A stretch of 64,000 nucleotides of DNA from Neoscytalidium dimidiatum (GCA_037367355.1 CM074699.1:3410001-3474000); one strand, 5' to 3'. Shown: positions 11,724-24,474, counted from the stretch's first letter. Numbers and translations are program-made. The notes: generated by a model from the letters alone, not told the origin.

Positions 11724-14104
11724 GGTTGATGATAAGAAGTCAGAGAAAGCTAATATATTATGATTGTGCATGAGGGGGCTTTGGCCCGCCATCATGGTGC
11801 TTGGATCCAGCTCGAAAAACTGATTCGGAGAGCATGTTTCGAAGTGATTCCGTGTGTAGTGTGCCCCTGGAGGCGTAAGCGAACGAATAGGAAGTCGAAA
11901 AGGCCGAGGTTGGGGCGCAAAACAAACTGCTAGAGTGGGGAAGTTTGGGAAAGGCAACTGGTCGGTCAGGAACCGAACAACACCGGAATCGAATGTGTCT
12001 CAAGAGGGTATTATGCTGCGGGAAGGCTGGCTGCTCCAAGGCCCCATGGAGGCAATATTGTCTGCTCTTAATCGGCAAGGGCGTCGACGCTAATGACTCT
12101 ACACTTCTTCCATCAGTGTGGAGACCAAAGCGCGGCTCAGGGTCTGACCGAGTGTTAGTAATCAGTATTTAAAACCTATGCGTACGGCTGGTAGATCAAA
12201 TGCAGGCGTAGAGCAGTGGAGCAACCGGTGGCGAGGTGGCGACGACATTCGGCGGACCCTGTGCGAATGGCGTCGGGAACAGGGACTGCATCAGGGACCG
12301 AGACTGCAGATAGTCAGCGTGTACCACGAGAAGAGAGAGCTGCCGCCCCATGGCCAGGAGGTTGGATACAGGCAGCGTGCCGTGGAATGTGTGGAGTGCG
12401 GTCGACGGCGAGGAAGTCGGCGGATAGGAATGACGTCGTCGGGCACGCAACGCGCGGGAAGAACGCGACGAGCTGGGCAAACCAGTGCGTGCATGGCTCT
12501 CCAACACAGCTCCGCGCGCACAATTGCGAGCACGCAACGCAAAGCTTGTATGTCCCAGTTACAATAGTTGCGTAAGCCCCTTACTTTTCTGGCAAAACGC
12601 TGTGCTGAGAGTCATGGCTCATCTAGTTAATATCGGCCGTACAAGTCGTGATGACTCCAATGAAAATACGGCAAGGACTTTCATAGATCCCTGCGTAGCT
12701 GCCCGGAGGCTTGCCGCACCACCAACGCTTCGAGACAAAGGTCTGAGAGTACAATGTAATACTACGCACTTCCGCTCCTCTGTGCCAGCAAAACATACTC
12801 TTAGAATGGCCGTGGTATCTGATTTCTCCAACTCCTCTCTTGTCAACTCCCTATAGTCCATTCCACGTTTGCGCTCACTTCGCCACCACCGATACGCTTC
12901 CCTTTTTTTTCTCTCACACCTAGCTACGCCCCTAAGCAAAACGGACCATACAATGATCGCTGTCCAATCCAGCCAAAGGAATTTAATGCATTCGAAAGCG
13001 AGCCGAGTGTCTACATCATGGTCACGAGAGACGTGGATGGGTATCACGCCCCTGGAGAAAAAGATGCATGGTTACTCCACTCTAACGCATGGTAATCATT
13101 CCTCATGACATAGCCTCCCTTAGTTGTATTCCATATTCCGCAAATGATACCGCAGTTCGTTACGGCTCTCAAGAGATCGAGGGTGAAACAGGGATGTTGT
13201 GAGCTCCACTTTGATGGTATTTCCGAAGGGCGATGTTGGTGGATAGCTGCTACACGGGCAATAGACGGAGTGCCGTTCCGCAGCGCATATGCGAGCGAGG
13301 AACAGCTGGGTGTGGGCAAAGGGGATGACGGAGTCGCGTAGGGGCGCGCGCGACGCGGGAAAAACGAAAGCTCAACACCGGCCTCAGGGCTAGAGCGCCA
13401 GCTCGCAGACTCTGGCTCAAGGTTCCACCGCATGTATTTCCCCAGAGGGCAATTATGCTCAGCAAATCGCTGCGCTCGCTTGGGGCTTTGCCTGCCTTTG
13501 CAGGTTAAGCTGGGCGTGCAAGGCCTGTCACGGATCGGTGATGGCGACGTGCTGAAACGAGGTATGACGGGCTGCCTAGCGAAGTTTATTCGCGAATCCA
13601 ACACCAAAGTATGAGCAATAATAGCAAGGAAATGTTCCATTATTAGAGCTTGCAATGATGAGCTGCCTACTTGTGTAGAGTGGACATGTTCGTCGGCAGC
13701 ATCCGATGATTTCGCGCCCAGCAACTATCGCTCCAGCAAATCTCTCCCCGATTTGTTCTGTATGACCCTTCCACAATCTGAACCGAAGCAAAGAAAGCCG
13801 CCAGATCCTGTAGTCAATGCCTAAAAGCCCATGTGTGCCACGGCACTGTACGAATGATCTTCACTCATTAGTCTTCAGCAAAACTAGCTCTCCATCTGTA
13901 TTCTGTGTGTGTTATCGCCATTATCTAATTCGTTGCAGAGCAAAGTCCTCCTGATCTTTTACGATATTTCGTAGGAGTTGTAGCGTATGTCTTCGCATGA
14001 TACCGATGCATCAGTGTCCATGGTTCTCTTGGTATTCGTGGAGTGATTTGACAAGAGCTGCACTCTGCCTTAATGCGTGCTGTCGATGTGGTTGCCTGGA
14101 TTGC
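11724..14104. other. Intergenic, no supported gene
   Basis: Only overlapping short frames on both strands. A minus-strand start at about 12856 (MDYRELTREELEKSDTTAIL) is followed by a good donor GTATGT, but the rest is too weak to call a gene. Confidence 0.45.
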
Positions 14105-14800
14105 TCAACCAAGAGCAGCACGAGCACCCGGGTCTCGGAACTCCACGCCTCTTTTCTCGGCTGTCCGGACCAAGTCCTTGATCAAGCTGTTGTAGTGTTT
14201 CAGTTGCTGCGTGACGATTTCATGAGTAAACTCTTCGTGTGCGATGCATGGTCTGAAAGCACTTACACTACGCCTGGACCACTGCTCGTACTTCTCCATT
14301 CCTTTCTTCTCGTTCTTCTTGTGCTTCTCCTGCCACTTCACGTGGTAGCGCTTGGCATATTTCCGTTCCTTGCGCCTCTTGTGGGCCTTCCTCCTCGCAA
14401 TACACATCTCGTGATCGACCAGGGCCTGCTGAGCCGCAGGGTCCTTGGTCTTGCGAGCAGCATTGTAGAGCTGAAGCAACTTCCTCGTCTTGTCGGTGCA
14501 CTTAATTCCGAAGCCGTACATATTGATGAAGTGGCGGCGGCGCTTCTGCCACTTGTCAAGCACGTAGTCCATCTGCGCGCACCACGAGCGGCAGGTCAGG
14601 CGGAGGCGATGATACTGGCGGTACAGGAAGTAGGGGCTGCTGAGATCCTTGCGGATATCCAGGTCGGTCACAACGAAACGGAGGACCTTCTGAGTGATCT
14701 CGTTGGGGAGTTTCATGATCGGGAGGTCGTTGTTTTGCTGGTAGGCAAGAACAGCTCGAGCGAGCACGCGGCGCTGCTTGCGTGAGCGAGAGGTGCCCAT
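14105..14800 (-). CDS. Basic F-box-like hypothetical protein, 231 aa
   Basis: The start MGTSRSRKQRRVLARAVLAY is basic. Residues about 29-80 include LPNEITQKVLRFVV and a later LTCRSWCAQMDYVL, which fits a divergent F-box or F-box-like helical fold. A long Lys/Arg-rich helix follows (residues about 125-170, with ARRKAHKRRKERKYAKRYH) and probably acts as a nuclear or RNA-binding segment. Near the C-terminus a canonical donor (GTAAGT at about 14263) and a CAG about 60 nt on bracket an in-frame stretch. The annotated frame reads through; splicing would remove 20 residues without shifting frame. The function is unknown; a nuclear adaptor is an inference from composition. Confidence 0.68.
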   Translation of the reverse strand: MGTSRSRKQRRVLARAVLAYQQNNDLPIMKLPNEITQKVLRFVVTDLDIRKDLSSPYFLYRQYHRLRLTCRSWCAQMDYVLDKWQKRRRHFINMYGFGIKCTDKTRKLLQLYNAARKTKDPAAQQALVDHEMCIARRKAHKRRKERKYAKRYHVKWQEKHKKNEKKGMEKYEQWSRRSVSAFRPCIAHEEFTHEIVTQQLKHYNSLIKDLVRTAEKRGVEFRDPGARAALG

Positions 14801-17578
14801 GGTCGCGATAGTAAGGCTTGAAAGAGTGGGGTGTAGAGAAGGTACAAGGCGTGAAAGGGCAAGGTTTCAGCGGGACGATGTTGGATGAGTGAACTTGAAG
14901 CGGGAGGGCGCGCTGTGTTTACTTGCTCAACGCACGCGCCATTCCCTATTAGGCATGCAACGTCACTGACTGATAAAGGCAGACCTCCAAACACAGCAGG
15001 CACGATCGGCAGAATACGGGCCTAAGATCAAGCCCACCGCCACGATCTCAGTGCGCAATGAATCCCGCTACGGCGCAATCGGGCGTTTTCGACTGGTGAA
15101 GTGACTGCCTTTCCTACAATGAGATTAGAAACGTGCAAAAACACCTCCATTCTCCCGTCTTCCTTACTTTCTGAGTCATATATACACATATCTATGAGCT
15201 CAACCCCTCAGTGAATGGCTCCGCATCGGGAAAAGAACCCGGCTTGTTCGGCCAAGGATAAATTATGCCTTAGCCATCACCATTCTGCCAGTCATCGCTA
15301 TCAATGGCAACGCTAGATAGCAATGCCTATCAATATGAGCGAGACGAGCACGACATTGCTCCGCTTGAGATCTCCATTGTGAGGATCATAACCCTCCCGC
15401 CTTTCGTGCTCAGACTTTCATCGATTCGGCGGTGGCTATTCAGTCGAGGTTCCGAGTCATGCCGGTAAAACCTATCCAAGACTAGTCTAAGGCCCCCTCG
15501 TTAGCTACTCCAGGTACAATGTATCTGTCTTCAGCAAAGCTCAACATGAATGCCCAATATTATTAAATTAACAGCAAGGATAGTGGTACTTGGAGGGCCC
15601 AGAAGCGGCTGTCTCAGACGTGCAGCGGGTAGCTCACCATGGTCCTTGCAAAACCATCACCCAGTTACTGCATAAGACTGATTCTGTCAGCTGAAGCGTA
15701 CGCAGATATGTTAAACCCTAAGAGCATTCCGTGCGGTCGAGGTCGACAATACCTCGTGCAGGTCGCTACGCATGGTTCCATCAGTACGCTATCGAGAGGG
15801 GGAAGTTTGAGGAGCATTGTATAGGCGCATGAGAGGGAATCTGCGAGAATAGGTAGGAAAGTCAAAACCTGCGAGTTTCTGTGGAGGTAGAGAACAGTCT
15901 CAATGAGAAGGAATCGTTTTCAGTAGCAGAACGTGGTAAATAGGAGCAGCATTATCTACTGAGTCAGCGACTGCTGCCGGCGCCACCTTTGTACAGTGCC
16001 GTGGCAACTTCTTTGGCAGCTTTTTGGTGCCTTCGTCGCAACGAGCTGTCCATAACCTCCTTGCACATCTCTTAATATCAGCCTTAGATAGTTGTGCAAA
16101 CTGCAGCGCTACATCCATCTATGTAAGTACAGTGCTCCCAAAGAATATCACCGGCTGAGGAACATCCCCCCATTAATGCGTTATATTCCCTTCCCATCCG
16201 CTTGTCTATGATTCCTACTTTGGTTGCCCACTGATCTTCCTCCTCATATTTGTGACGCGCTAATGCCTGCATCAATAAGATTGCAGGCAAATTATCAGGT
16301 TGCGTCTCATTCTCATTTATGGTGACTTTAGATATCATGGTTGCCGTTATCTCAATCGCGGATCATAAGCTTGGCTCATCCATATTCCACGAATTCGTCT
16401 CAGCCTCTATGTCCGCCAGCACTTCCGCTAAGATAGTCACCATTTTGTCTTCAACATCTACGCCTTGAACATCTTCGTACACACAGCATTCGATGAGCAA
16501 GCTATTGGCTCGACAGCGGCCATCCCTTGAGAGCTTGTCAAGCCCATCGGGGAGAAAAAAAAAAAAACAGACACTCTGCTCGCAGTCCAGGAGAGCGCAA
16601 CACATTTGGGATGTGAGGAAACCCTCCCACATGATGAATGGGCGGTTCCCCCAGATACTTTGAGTACAGCATATGTCTAAAGAATTTAGTACAGACCTTA
16701 CCATAAGGCCTAGGCGAAGGTTACTAAATAGGAAGATGTTACTCATCAAGGGAAAATAAGGAGGAAGCATAGGACACGATCGATCTGCCATGGGCCAAGG
16801 TCTCTGTGCAGCATCAAGTATAATAACTGATTGTTTACTTGGATATCATTGCTTTTAGTCTGTGTACAATTGTGCATACCCATCATAGACGTCCACTACC
16901 ACGCACACAAAACAATGATCTCCTGCTCAAGCGCAAAAACAAAGGCTTGCAACCAGCCTGAGACTGGTAAGGGTGTTCCTTGCAGCTTCTGTGGATCGAA
17001 CACAGTACCTCCAGATACCGCACAGATGGCTGTGGCAGGCGTTGGCCGAAGTAGACTTCAGTCTGTGAACTTGTTAGTGGATGTTGCGGGGAACAGGTTA
17101 TGGTGTTGACGCTTACCTGGCGCTCTCCCAAGTGAGCTAAAGCTGCTGATTGGCTGATGAGGAGCAGTATGCTGCTGAAATGATTCTTGTCCATTGCCAA
17201 ATTGTGGCTTGGAAGCGTCGAGATTGAAGTGTCCGGTGTGTGCGTGGGATGCGGGAAGTGGGCCTCGGGATGTGTGAAGCGAGAAAAATTTCCCGGCCCG
17301 AAGCAATGGCCACCCAGCTGTACCGAGACGCTTGCAAATCGCACTTTCAGATAACGGCAAAAGAAACTGCAGAGGAATTATCCTCGTTGCAGATTCGCCT
17401 GTCTCCGGGACCTGTGTTTGGAGAAAACTGTGAAAACTCAAGGTGCACATGTTCATGGATCCACAATGGACCCTGTGCAAGGATCCCCGGCCCCTGAACT
17501 CCACATTCCCCCTTCCAACCACCACCACAACATCCAACGGCAAAAGCAATAGACCTCCTCCCCGGAGACAAAAGAAGC
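14801..17578. other. Intergenic; AT-rich, coding-like relic near 16.0-16.5 kb
   Basis: No intact gene. Short frames only, a run of 13 or more A near 16555, and the minus-strand relic listed separately. The first 150 bases should contain the promoter of the gene at 14105-14800. Confidence 0.45.
16030..16530 (-). pseudogene. Coding-like remnant, unidentified
   Basis: Successive minus-strand segments look protein-like but are interrupted by stops and frame changes: a stretch ending TILAEVLADIEAETNSWNM, then one containing LLMQALARHKYEEEDQW, then MDVALQFAQLSKADIKRCAR. No canonical intron chain joins them well (one candidate intron would be only about 33 nt). I do not recognise the family. A decayed gene is the simplest reading; chance open frames in AT-rich DNA are the alternative. 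Confidence 0.22.
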
Positions 17579-17659
17579 CGACGTTGACAAGATTCGAACT
17601 TGTGCTCCCGAAGGAAACAGATTTCTAGTCTGTCGCGTTAACCGCTCCGCCACAACGCC
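17579..17659 (-). tRNA. tRNA-Ser (anticodon AGA)
   Basis: The acceptor stem GGCGTTG pairs with CAACGTC, with discriminator G as usual for serine. The D-arm is GCGGAGCGGTTAACGC. The anticodon stem-loop is ACAGA-CTAGAAA-TCTGT, giving AGA (serine). A long variable arm (CCTTCGGGAGC region) is typical of class II tRNAs, and the T-loop is AGTTCGAATC. There is no intron. A TTTT run lies just downstream on the minus strand, as expected for Pol III termination. Confidence 0.93.
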
Positions 17660-19997
17660 TTTGCTGTTGATTGATAGGTTTCCTAATGGAGAAAGAAATC
17701 CAAGACACAATGAGTTCTGGCAGAGAAATTGCAGTGAAATGAGGAGGTGTGGAAGGATTGAAGTAATTTTGACGGGTCATACATGGGGGGCAAGGTGGAT
17801 CTCACTGGTTGATGGGTTGTTACCAAACAATATGACTCTTCGGGGTGTCAATCATCCATATGAACACGGATACTCTTAGCAGCCTTTGAAGATATACGGG
17901 ATGATTTTAGGTAGTCCGTACACCAGACTCTGTGTCGTAATCCAGAAGTAGTCTTCGCAGCGCTCCTTCTTAAAACATTTTGGATTAAGGGCAATGATTG
18001 GTGATCGGTGAACAAAAGTATGCCTTAAGACGCACAGCTGTATTTCTACACCAATATTATAGGCTGACCCCTTGAGAAAAAGCGCCGGACTCAGGTGTAA
18101 AGCGGTTGCACTAGGATGCATGATGTTTGAATTTTTCTCTTACTATATCAGCTTCTATGAAGAGACTAAGTTTAAATAGTAGCATAGTTTTTCACTCGTT
18201 TTGAACGTGCCTTGAGATATTTAGAGGATGATGCTTGATAGTTATAATATGTAAGTGACTTTTGAAACCTTGATTTTTTAATATTAGAACTTGATATAGC
18301 ATGAGATCTTTACTTGTTTGATAGGCAGTTGAAGCGCTCTTCTAATCGGATGCAAATTTATCAGAGAATTGGTGATACCAGCTTTCTGACTATCATTTTC
18401 ATTATGATGAGATGATTCACATTACAAAGCTACAGTTCAACGCAGTGGTGACCTTGGCAAAACTGTAGGTACTGGAATATATATTTCATAACAACCTCTA
18501 GCTGTTTGTCAACGAGATGGACATTTGAATTTCGTTGTTTTATTTATCAGCATATCGATTGAAGAACTCGACGTTCCTTTTTTGTTACTATATCTCTATC
18601 GATTTAAAGCGCGATGATCAGCAGATCGGTTACTCGGTGCTCAATTTGAAAAAAAAAAAACAGAACGAGGCCAGGACGGTTGAAGAGGGGGGAAGCAGCG
18701 GCAGACGACCGGCAATCATTCACATCGTCCTGTAACTGTGCTCTGTGGCTGAGCGCGGGGTCAGCTGTCTTTTGATGTTTGTGATGCGTGAGCTGTCCAA
18801 GAGCGCGTCCAACTGACTTCCGCGCCTTCGATTCCGCAAACCCTCAGCACTATCATCCGCCCTGCCGAATCCACTCGCCCACTTCATTAACTTCAAATCA
18901 GTATGACGCGCACTCACAGCAAATCAACGCCGCCGCATCTCCCCACGCACAAGATCCCACATAACGTTAAAATGATACAGCTCATCTCGCGCGCTACAGG
19001 CAATGTCACCTCCCGCCTCGCCCATTATCGTGCCGTGCGCCCGTCAACACCTTCACCGCGCGCAGGCACCAAGCAGCCTCCATCTCCACCTCCAGCGCTA
19101 AGGAAACAGCGCTATAATCAGATGCCACCTCCGGAGAGAGCTTCACCGTCACTCTGCTCTCACTATAAGCTACACTGGAATGTATGCCCAGAGACGCGAA
19201 AGCTGCAGAGGGTAGGCACAATGCTTGAGCCACCGGCATCTCCGAGAAGGAGAACGTCCGGCAGGAGAACAGAAAGGGATATGGAAAACGAAACGATCGA
19301 GAGATGGGCTCCATGAGGGCAGAGGGCGCTCTGTAGGATGAGCGGGACAAACAAGCCAGCCAACACAGAGCAAGATACGTAGGGTTGAGACTTCCGCCGA
19401 ATTTTGCCAAGGCTGACTTCGAGAGCCATAAGCATCATAAAGCTCTTAATGACTGCTCTTCCACCTGACTGTATTTTCAGCCTACCATATTCATTTTCGC
19501 GCTTTTTTCAGATTTCATTGCTCATTGGGTGAAGTTTTTGCTCTTCGAAGCGTTCACCTGGTGAGCTGGGACAAGGAGCTTGAGCTGATCATGGTATTCC
19601 TTGATTTAGCTCTCCAAAGTTGTATTAAGGCTATAATGGGGGGTCGAAGCGTCTCTTGGGGTTGCTTCATAGCACTATGCAATCACATCTGCGTTAAGGC
19701 TGCTCGTTCAACCACCTGTGCGCCTATGGTGCCTGGAACTAGCGTCATCGCGGGTAGCCCATTTTACCACTCAACCCCCGCCACCCCAATTTCAAGTAAC
19801 CTCCCATAACTCCTATTCGCAAGCCCGACCTTCTTTCTTTTCCTCTCTGTCCGCGTTTCTCAATCAATTCAAATCATCATCCTCAAGCCGCAGTACTGCA
19901 ATCGACCGCGAGCTCAGTACCAAAACCGAAACGCCAGCACGTATACAATACCACCACCTCACCCTGAGCCTCACCTCACCTACCTCACCTCGCGATC
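17660..19997. other. Intergenic, AT-rich in 17.9-18.6 kb
   Basis: No gene supported. ORFs at 18903-19316 (plus) and 19006-19410 (minus) overlap each other and show no domain. 18120-18600 is strongly AT-rich. The stretch before 19998 has a pyrimidine- and CACC-rich leader typical of a 5' UTR. Confidence 0.5.
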
Positions 19998-20495
19998 ATG
20001 GCAACCTGCTACCTCACCCGCACCTCCACCACCACCACGGTCGAATACAAACGTTCTCGCCCCCGCCGCGCCGCTGCCTTGCGTGCCCCGATCTCCTACG
20101 CTGAATACGACGACGCTGACACCGCATCGGAATGCTCCAATGAAGATGAGGAGGTCTACTTCTTCGAACCGGATCCGTACGCTCCTCGCGAGATCCAGGC
20201 CATCGGAGCCTTCGCCAAGTTCTTCTTCCCTCCCTACAGCCGCGTGCTCCATCCAGCGAAGACACTGGAGGCGGTGGGCAATGCTGGCGAACATCAGAAA
20301 GAGGTGAAGAGTGTTGACTTCACGCCTATATTCATCGTTGGTGGCGGCGACATTGTCACGGAGGAGGTCAATGAACCTGGCTTCTTTGTCGAATGGGCGC
20401 CGAAGATGCATGCCCTGCCGAAGGAGACGGAGGCTGAGCGTGAGCTGAGGGAGCACCGTGCCAAGCATGCAATGGCCTCTGACTGGAGGCCCTAG
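19998..20495 (+). CDS. Hypothetical protein, 165 aa, single exon
   Basis: Unrecognised. The start (GATCATGGCAACC) follows a CACC-rich leader. Residues 1-30 are Thr/Arg-rich, and residues about 38-58 are acidic (EYDDADTASECSNEDEE). An aromatic-rich central part follows (residues about 65-80, GAFAKFFFPPYSRVLHP), and the C-terminus is charged and helical, ending with ASDWRP. There is no signal peptide or transmembrane segment. Codon use is typical of the real exons in this window, which supports expression. Function is unknown. Confidence 0.68.
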   Translation: MATCYLTRTSTTTTVEYKRSRPRRAAALRAPISYAEYDDADTASECSNEDEEVYFFEPDPYAPREIQAIGAFAKFFFPPYSRVLHPAKTLEAVGNAGEHQKEVKSVDFTPIFIVGGGDIVTEEVNEPGFFVEWAPKMHALPKETEAERELREHRAKHAMASDWRP

Positions 20496-20988
20496 AGGAT
20501 TGAAGAGGAGAGCGGCAGAATGGAGACGCTTCGGATTATGAATGCAAGGAAGTACGGTCGGGAGCGAGGGCTACCGAAAGAGCTCTCAGAATACGCTTTG
20601 CGCTGGTTTGGAATCAGGGCAAAATGGGAATGATGGTGAAGGGAGAATCTCGGCCACTTCCGGACGCTGGACTCTCGATGGGCTCACTGCGCGCATTTTT
20701 GCTACTGACTGCTTTTTCTTTTTGGGATACGACGCGGATACCTATGGCTGGGTGTTGCTTGGATTTGCTTCTGAAGACAGAAGACGGCTAGCTGGTGGAG
20801 TCAGGAATGAATGCGGCTACGGAACAGGTGCTTTGCAAGATGAAGCTCACAGATGAAGCTCACAGAATGAGGATACTGGCTGGGAATATCAAGAAGACAT
20901 GAGAGCTGAATAACGGAGATTTGAATTCATGCATGAGCCTTAACGCCCCAAATAACCATCCCGTGCATATGTATGCCAAACCGCCCAT
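20496..20988. other. Intergenic between convergent genes
   Basis: Likely the 3' UTRs of the hypothetical gene and of the NRPS-like gene. It contains a short tandem duplication (TGAAGCTCACAGA twice, about 20840-20865). An ORF at 20542-20856 lacks support. Confidence 0.5.
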
Positions 20989-23900
20989 CTACCAACTCTT
21001 TAACCACTCCTTCACGCACTTCCTCACCACGCCACTCTGGATGACATCTACGCCCTCCTTTATAACCTTTGACCTCTCCCCCGTCCTCTCCGTCGCGAAC
21101 ACCAAGCCCTGTCTGCCCGGCCGATCATTATCGTACTTCTCAGCAAAGAAATCCACCAGCTTAACCGTCGGATTCTTCTTCGGATCCTGCTCGCCCTCCC
21201 TTAACCTCCTCACCCACTCCCTCTGCCCCACCTCCTCGAACACCAGCCCCGCCGCCTTCAGCTCCGGCAACAAGTCCTCCGTCCACCCAAACGTCCGCGA
21301 GTTCTGGACGTGATACACGACCCCGCCATCCACCTCCTCCGTCCCGACCGCCTCTCCGAACGGCACCCCAGCACCGCTCAGCTCAACGACAGCCTCCGCG
21401 CACGCGTCGACCGGCAACCACGCCGGCCTCTCCTGCAGCCTCGGCAGCGCACCGATCCCCTTCGCCGCCCTGATCATCAGCGGGATCGCCTCCGTCTCGT
21501 TCCACACGCCGTTGACGCTGTCGCCCACGATCTGGCCCGTCCGCAGCACCCTGATCGCGCCGCCGCCGCCGCCGCTCGCGCGCCTCGCCGCGTCCACCAC
21601 GTGCTCCGCGACCCACTTGCTGCGCGCGTACCCCATGGGCTGCGCGTGCGCGGGGTCGGCGACCAGGCGCTCGCCGACCACGACGCTGCCCCGCTCCGGG
21701 ATGGGCGTGCCGGCGGCGGCGGAGACGGAGGACACGAAGGCGAAGCGGGCGGGGCGGGCGAACGGGACCGCCAGCGCGAGCGCGAGCAGGTGCCGCGTCC
21801 CCGCGATGTGCTGCGTCTCGAAGGAGGAGACGCCGAGGTTGAAGTTGACGGCCCAGGCGCTGTGGATGATGGTGGTGACGGAGCCGGCCAGGGCCGCGTG
21901 CGTCGGCGCGTCGAGGCCGAGCGTGGGCGAGGAGAGGTCGGAGGGCAGGGCGACGAGTTTGGCGGCGAGGTGTGGAGGGATGTCGAGGCGGCGCGTTGCG
22001 AGCGAGGCGCGGACGCGGTCGAGGGCGGCGGCTGGGGTCGGGGCGCGGACGAGGCAGTAGATTTTGGCGATGTGGGCGAGCGGGAGGAGCCGGGCGAGGA
22101 TGTGCGCGCCGAGGGAGCCGGTGGCGCCGGTGAGGAGGACGGTGTCGTGGGTGGGGATGGTGGTGCCGGGGGCGAAGGGGGCGAAGGACGAGTACTTTGC
22201 GACGAGCTCCTGCATCAGCTCGATCTCGGATTTCTGCTGGACGGCGGACCCGTTCGCAAGGGCATCGAGGTACGTGGCCAGCGCAGCGATGGATGGATGC
22301 TCGAAGACAGCGTTCTGGCTCAGCACGGCGCCGTTCAGGTCGAGCTCGCGCTGCATGTGCCCGCGCGCGGCGATGGCTTGCAGGCTGTCCGTCCCGGCGG
22401 CGAAGAAGTCGGTTTCCGGGGAGAGACCTTCCACGCCTACGCGGTTGGCGAAGAGGTCGGCCAGGTATGTCTTCAAGCCTTCGCCGTCAAGTTTCTTCTT
22501 TTGCTTGCCGTCGCCGGACTCGAAGCGGATGTAGACTTGATCGATGAGATCGGCGAACTTCTTGTAGCAAGCGGCCCTGATCATCGTTCCCTTATCCGTC
22601 CGCGGGTAGTCCGCCCCGGGCTCCAGCACTTCAATCATTTCTCTCGAGACCTGGCCAAACTTCTCCGCACGGGCGTTAGCCATCTTGATTGACGGTTCAA
22701 TAGCATCGAGGAACTCCTCTTTGCTCAGGCCGGCAGCCTTCTCGCTCGGAATCACCAGCAGGCCTGGGAATGCTCGTCCAACCCCGAAGACCAGTGCGTC
22801 TTGCACCAACTCGTTCTGCCGAATCTGGTGCTCATACGGAATAGGCAGCACCTTCTCACCGTTCACAAGGGTGACGCGATCATCCAGCCTGCCCAGATAC
22901 TTCCACGCGTTCGGAATCGTCGGATGCTTGACGAACGTATCCCGGGTATGGAACGAGTTCGGCGGATCGTCCGAATTCGAGATGACCTTGGACGGCAGCC
23001 CGTCCAGGACCACGCACTCGTAGATCCCCTCGCCGATCGGAACGAATCTCAGATACGGGTCGACCTTGGGCAGCGGCCTGACATAATTCCACGCCTTGTC
23101 CTCCGGGTCGCGGAACGACGTCATCAGCTGGCCCATCTCCGTCCTGCACATGAAAACAGTCAGCATAGCCTTTTTCTTGAAGCCGAGGGCAGGCTTCCGG
23201 CAACTCACGCGCCATAATGGCCGACCAAATACACCCCCCTCTCGACCAGCAAATCCCCCAAATCGTCGGGACAGCTGCTCCCCCCAAACAGCACGAGCCT
23301 GCACTTCCTCAGCTCCTCGATCCCCTCGTCGCTCTCCGCCAACACCTTCAGCGCGTACGGCACGCAGTGGAAGCTCTCGGCCTCGGCGCGCCTCATAGCC
23401 TCGACGAGGTTCGCGTTGGTCAGCGGCAGGTTGGCGCTGTACAGCACGGTGCGCTTGCCGGACACGATGCCGCGGAACGTGGTGGCGAGGCCGTGGTTGT
23501 GGAAGAGCGGCAGGGTGACGAACGCGCGCATGCCGGACCCGAGCGCGTAGTTGGACAGGCACGCCCGGTGCGTCTGGAAGATGGGCTTCGGCAGGCCCGT
23601 GCTGCCGGACGAGTGCACGATGAAGGCGACGCAGCGCTCCTCGCCGACCAGCTCCGTCCGCCGCACGAAGCGCGGGCCCGTCGGCCGCCGCGCGTAGGCG
23701 CCGCTCGGGACCTGCGCGAAGGCGGAGAGCGGGTAGGGCGACGCGTGGATGCTGGCGACGGTGGCGGCGAAGCGCGGGGCGTGGACGATGGTCGTGCAGG
23801 AGGTCTTCTCGAGGAGGGAGACGTAGGCTTCGGTGGGGAGCCGCGTGGAGAGGAAGAGGACGGCGAAGCCCATGCGTGAGAGGGCGAGGAAGGTGATGAC

Positions 23901-24269
23901 GTAGTCGAGGTTGGAGGGGCCGAGGAGGGCGACGACTTGGCTGGTCGTGCTGCGGCGTTCCTTTGGGACAGAGGGTCAGTATGAGTGGAAGTCTCAGTGA
24001 AGGAGCTGGCTGACTTTGGGTAGCAGTCCTAGGCGGGTGTACTCCTTGGCGGCCTCATCGACGAAGTTGTCGAGGTCGCGAGCCGTGTATTCGGCAAGCT
24101 CGCTGCTGCCATTGTCGGATGCTGGGTAGGCGATCAACGGTGTGTTAGGTATTGTTTCGGCTTTGTGGAGGACGAGGTCGTTGATGCTGTTGATTTGCTC
24201 CGGCTTGGAGACTTTGGATGCATTTGGCGCATCCAGTCCGGATGGTGTGGACGTGGCAGAGACTAACAT
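20989..24269 (-). CDS. NRPS-like adenylation-carrier-reductase enzyme, 1053 aa
   Basis: Likely activates a carboxylic acid as its adenylate, loads it on a phosphopantetheine arm and releases it by NAD(P)H reduction as an aldehyde or alcohol. Exons are 24269-24015, 23960-23209 and 23143-20989; both junctions keep frame. The adenylation domain covers residues about 20-520, with core A3 HSSGSTGLPKP (about 201) and A5 HYGATEMG (about 333, formed across intron 2), then GRLDDRVTLVNGEK. The carrier domain has GTDSL with the attachment serine at about 589. The thioester-reductase domain (NAD-binding 4 type) starts with LLTGATGSLGAHILARLL at about 670 and has YARSK as the catalytic YxxxK at about 840. 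There is no condensation domain, so this is not a full NRPS. The ATG at 24269 is the first in frame. Intron 1 has a slightly unusual donor (GTCAGC) and acceptor (AAG). The regulator lies upstream on the same strand and the promoter carries the shared palindrome. The substrate cannot be read from sequence by eye. Confidence 0.9.
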
Positions 24270-24474
24270 GATGGAGGAGTGGATGGGCTCTATCAAAAGA
24301 ACAAGGGTATCAATGGTTAGGGAGCGTAGGATAGAGTATCACTACGCTGTATATGAGTCTTTCAAAAAGCTCTACTTCTTTGAATATGGGAAATCTTCTG
24401 GATACTTGGCATTGAAGAAGGTTACGACGCCGGGGAGTTGTGAAGGAGAGCGGGGAAATGGGCGGGATCGGACT

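Noticed and set aside
11544..11729. Small ORF over 11.6 kb
   Set aside because: It is the antisense of the tRNA-Thr gene.
18903..19410. Overlapping ORFs on both strands
   Set aside because: Neither has a domain or bias; they exclude each other.
21310..23879. Plus-strand frames of up to 460 residues over the NRPS-like gene
   Set aside because: Antisense shadows of GC-rich coding; no motifs.
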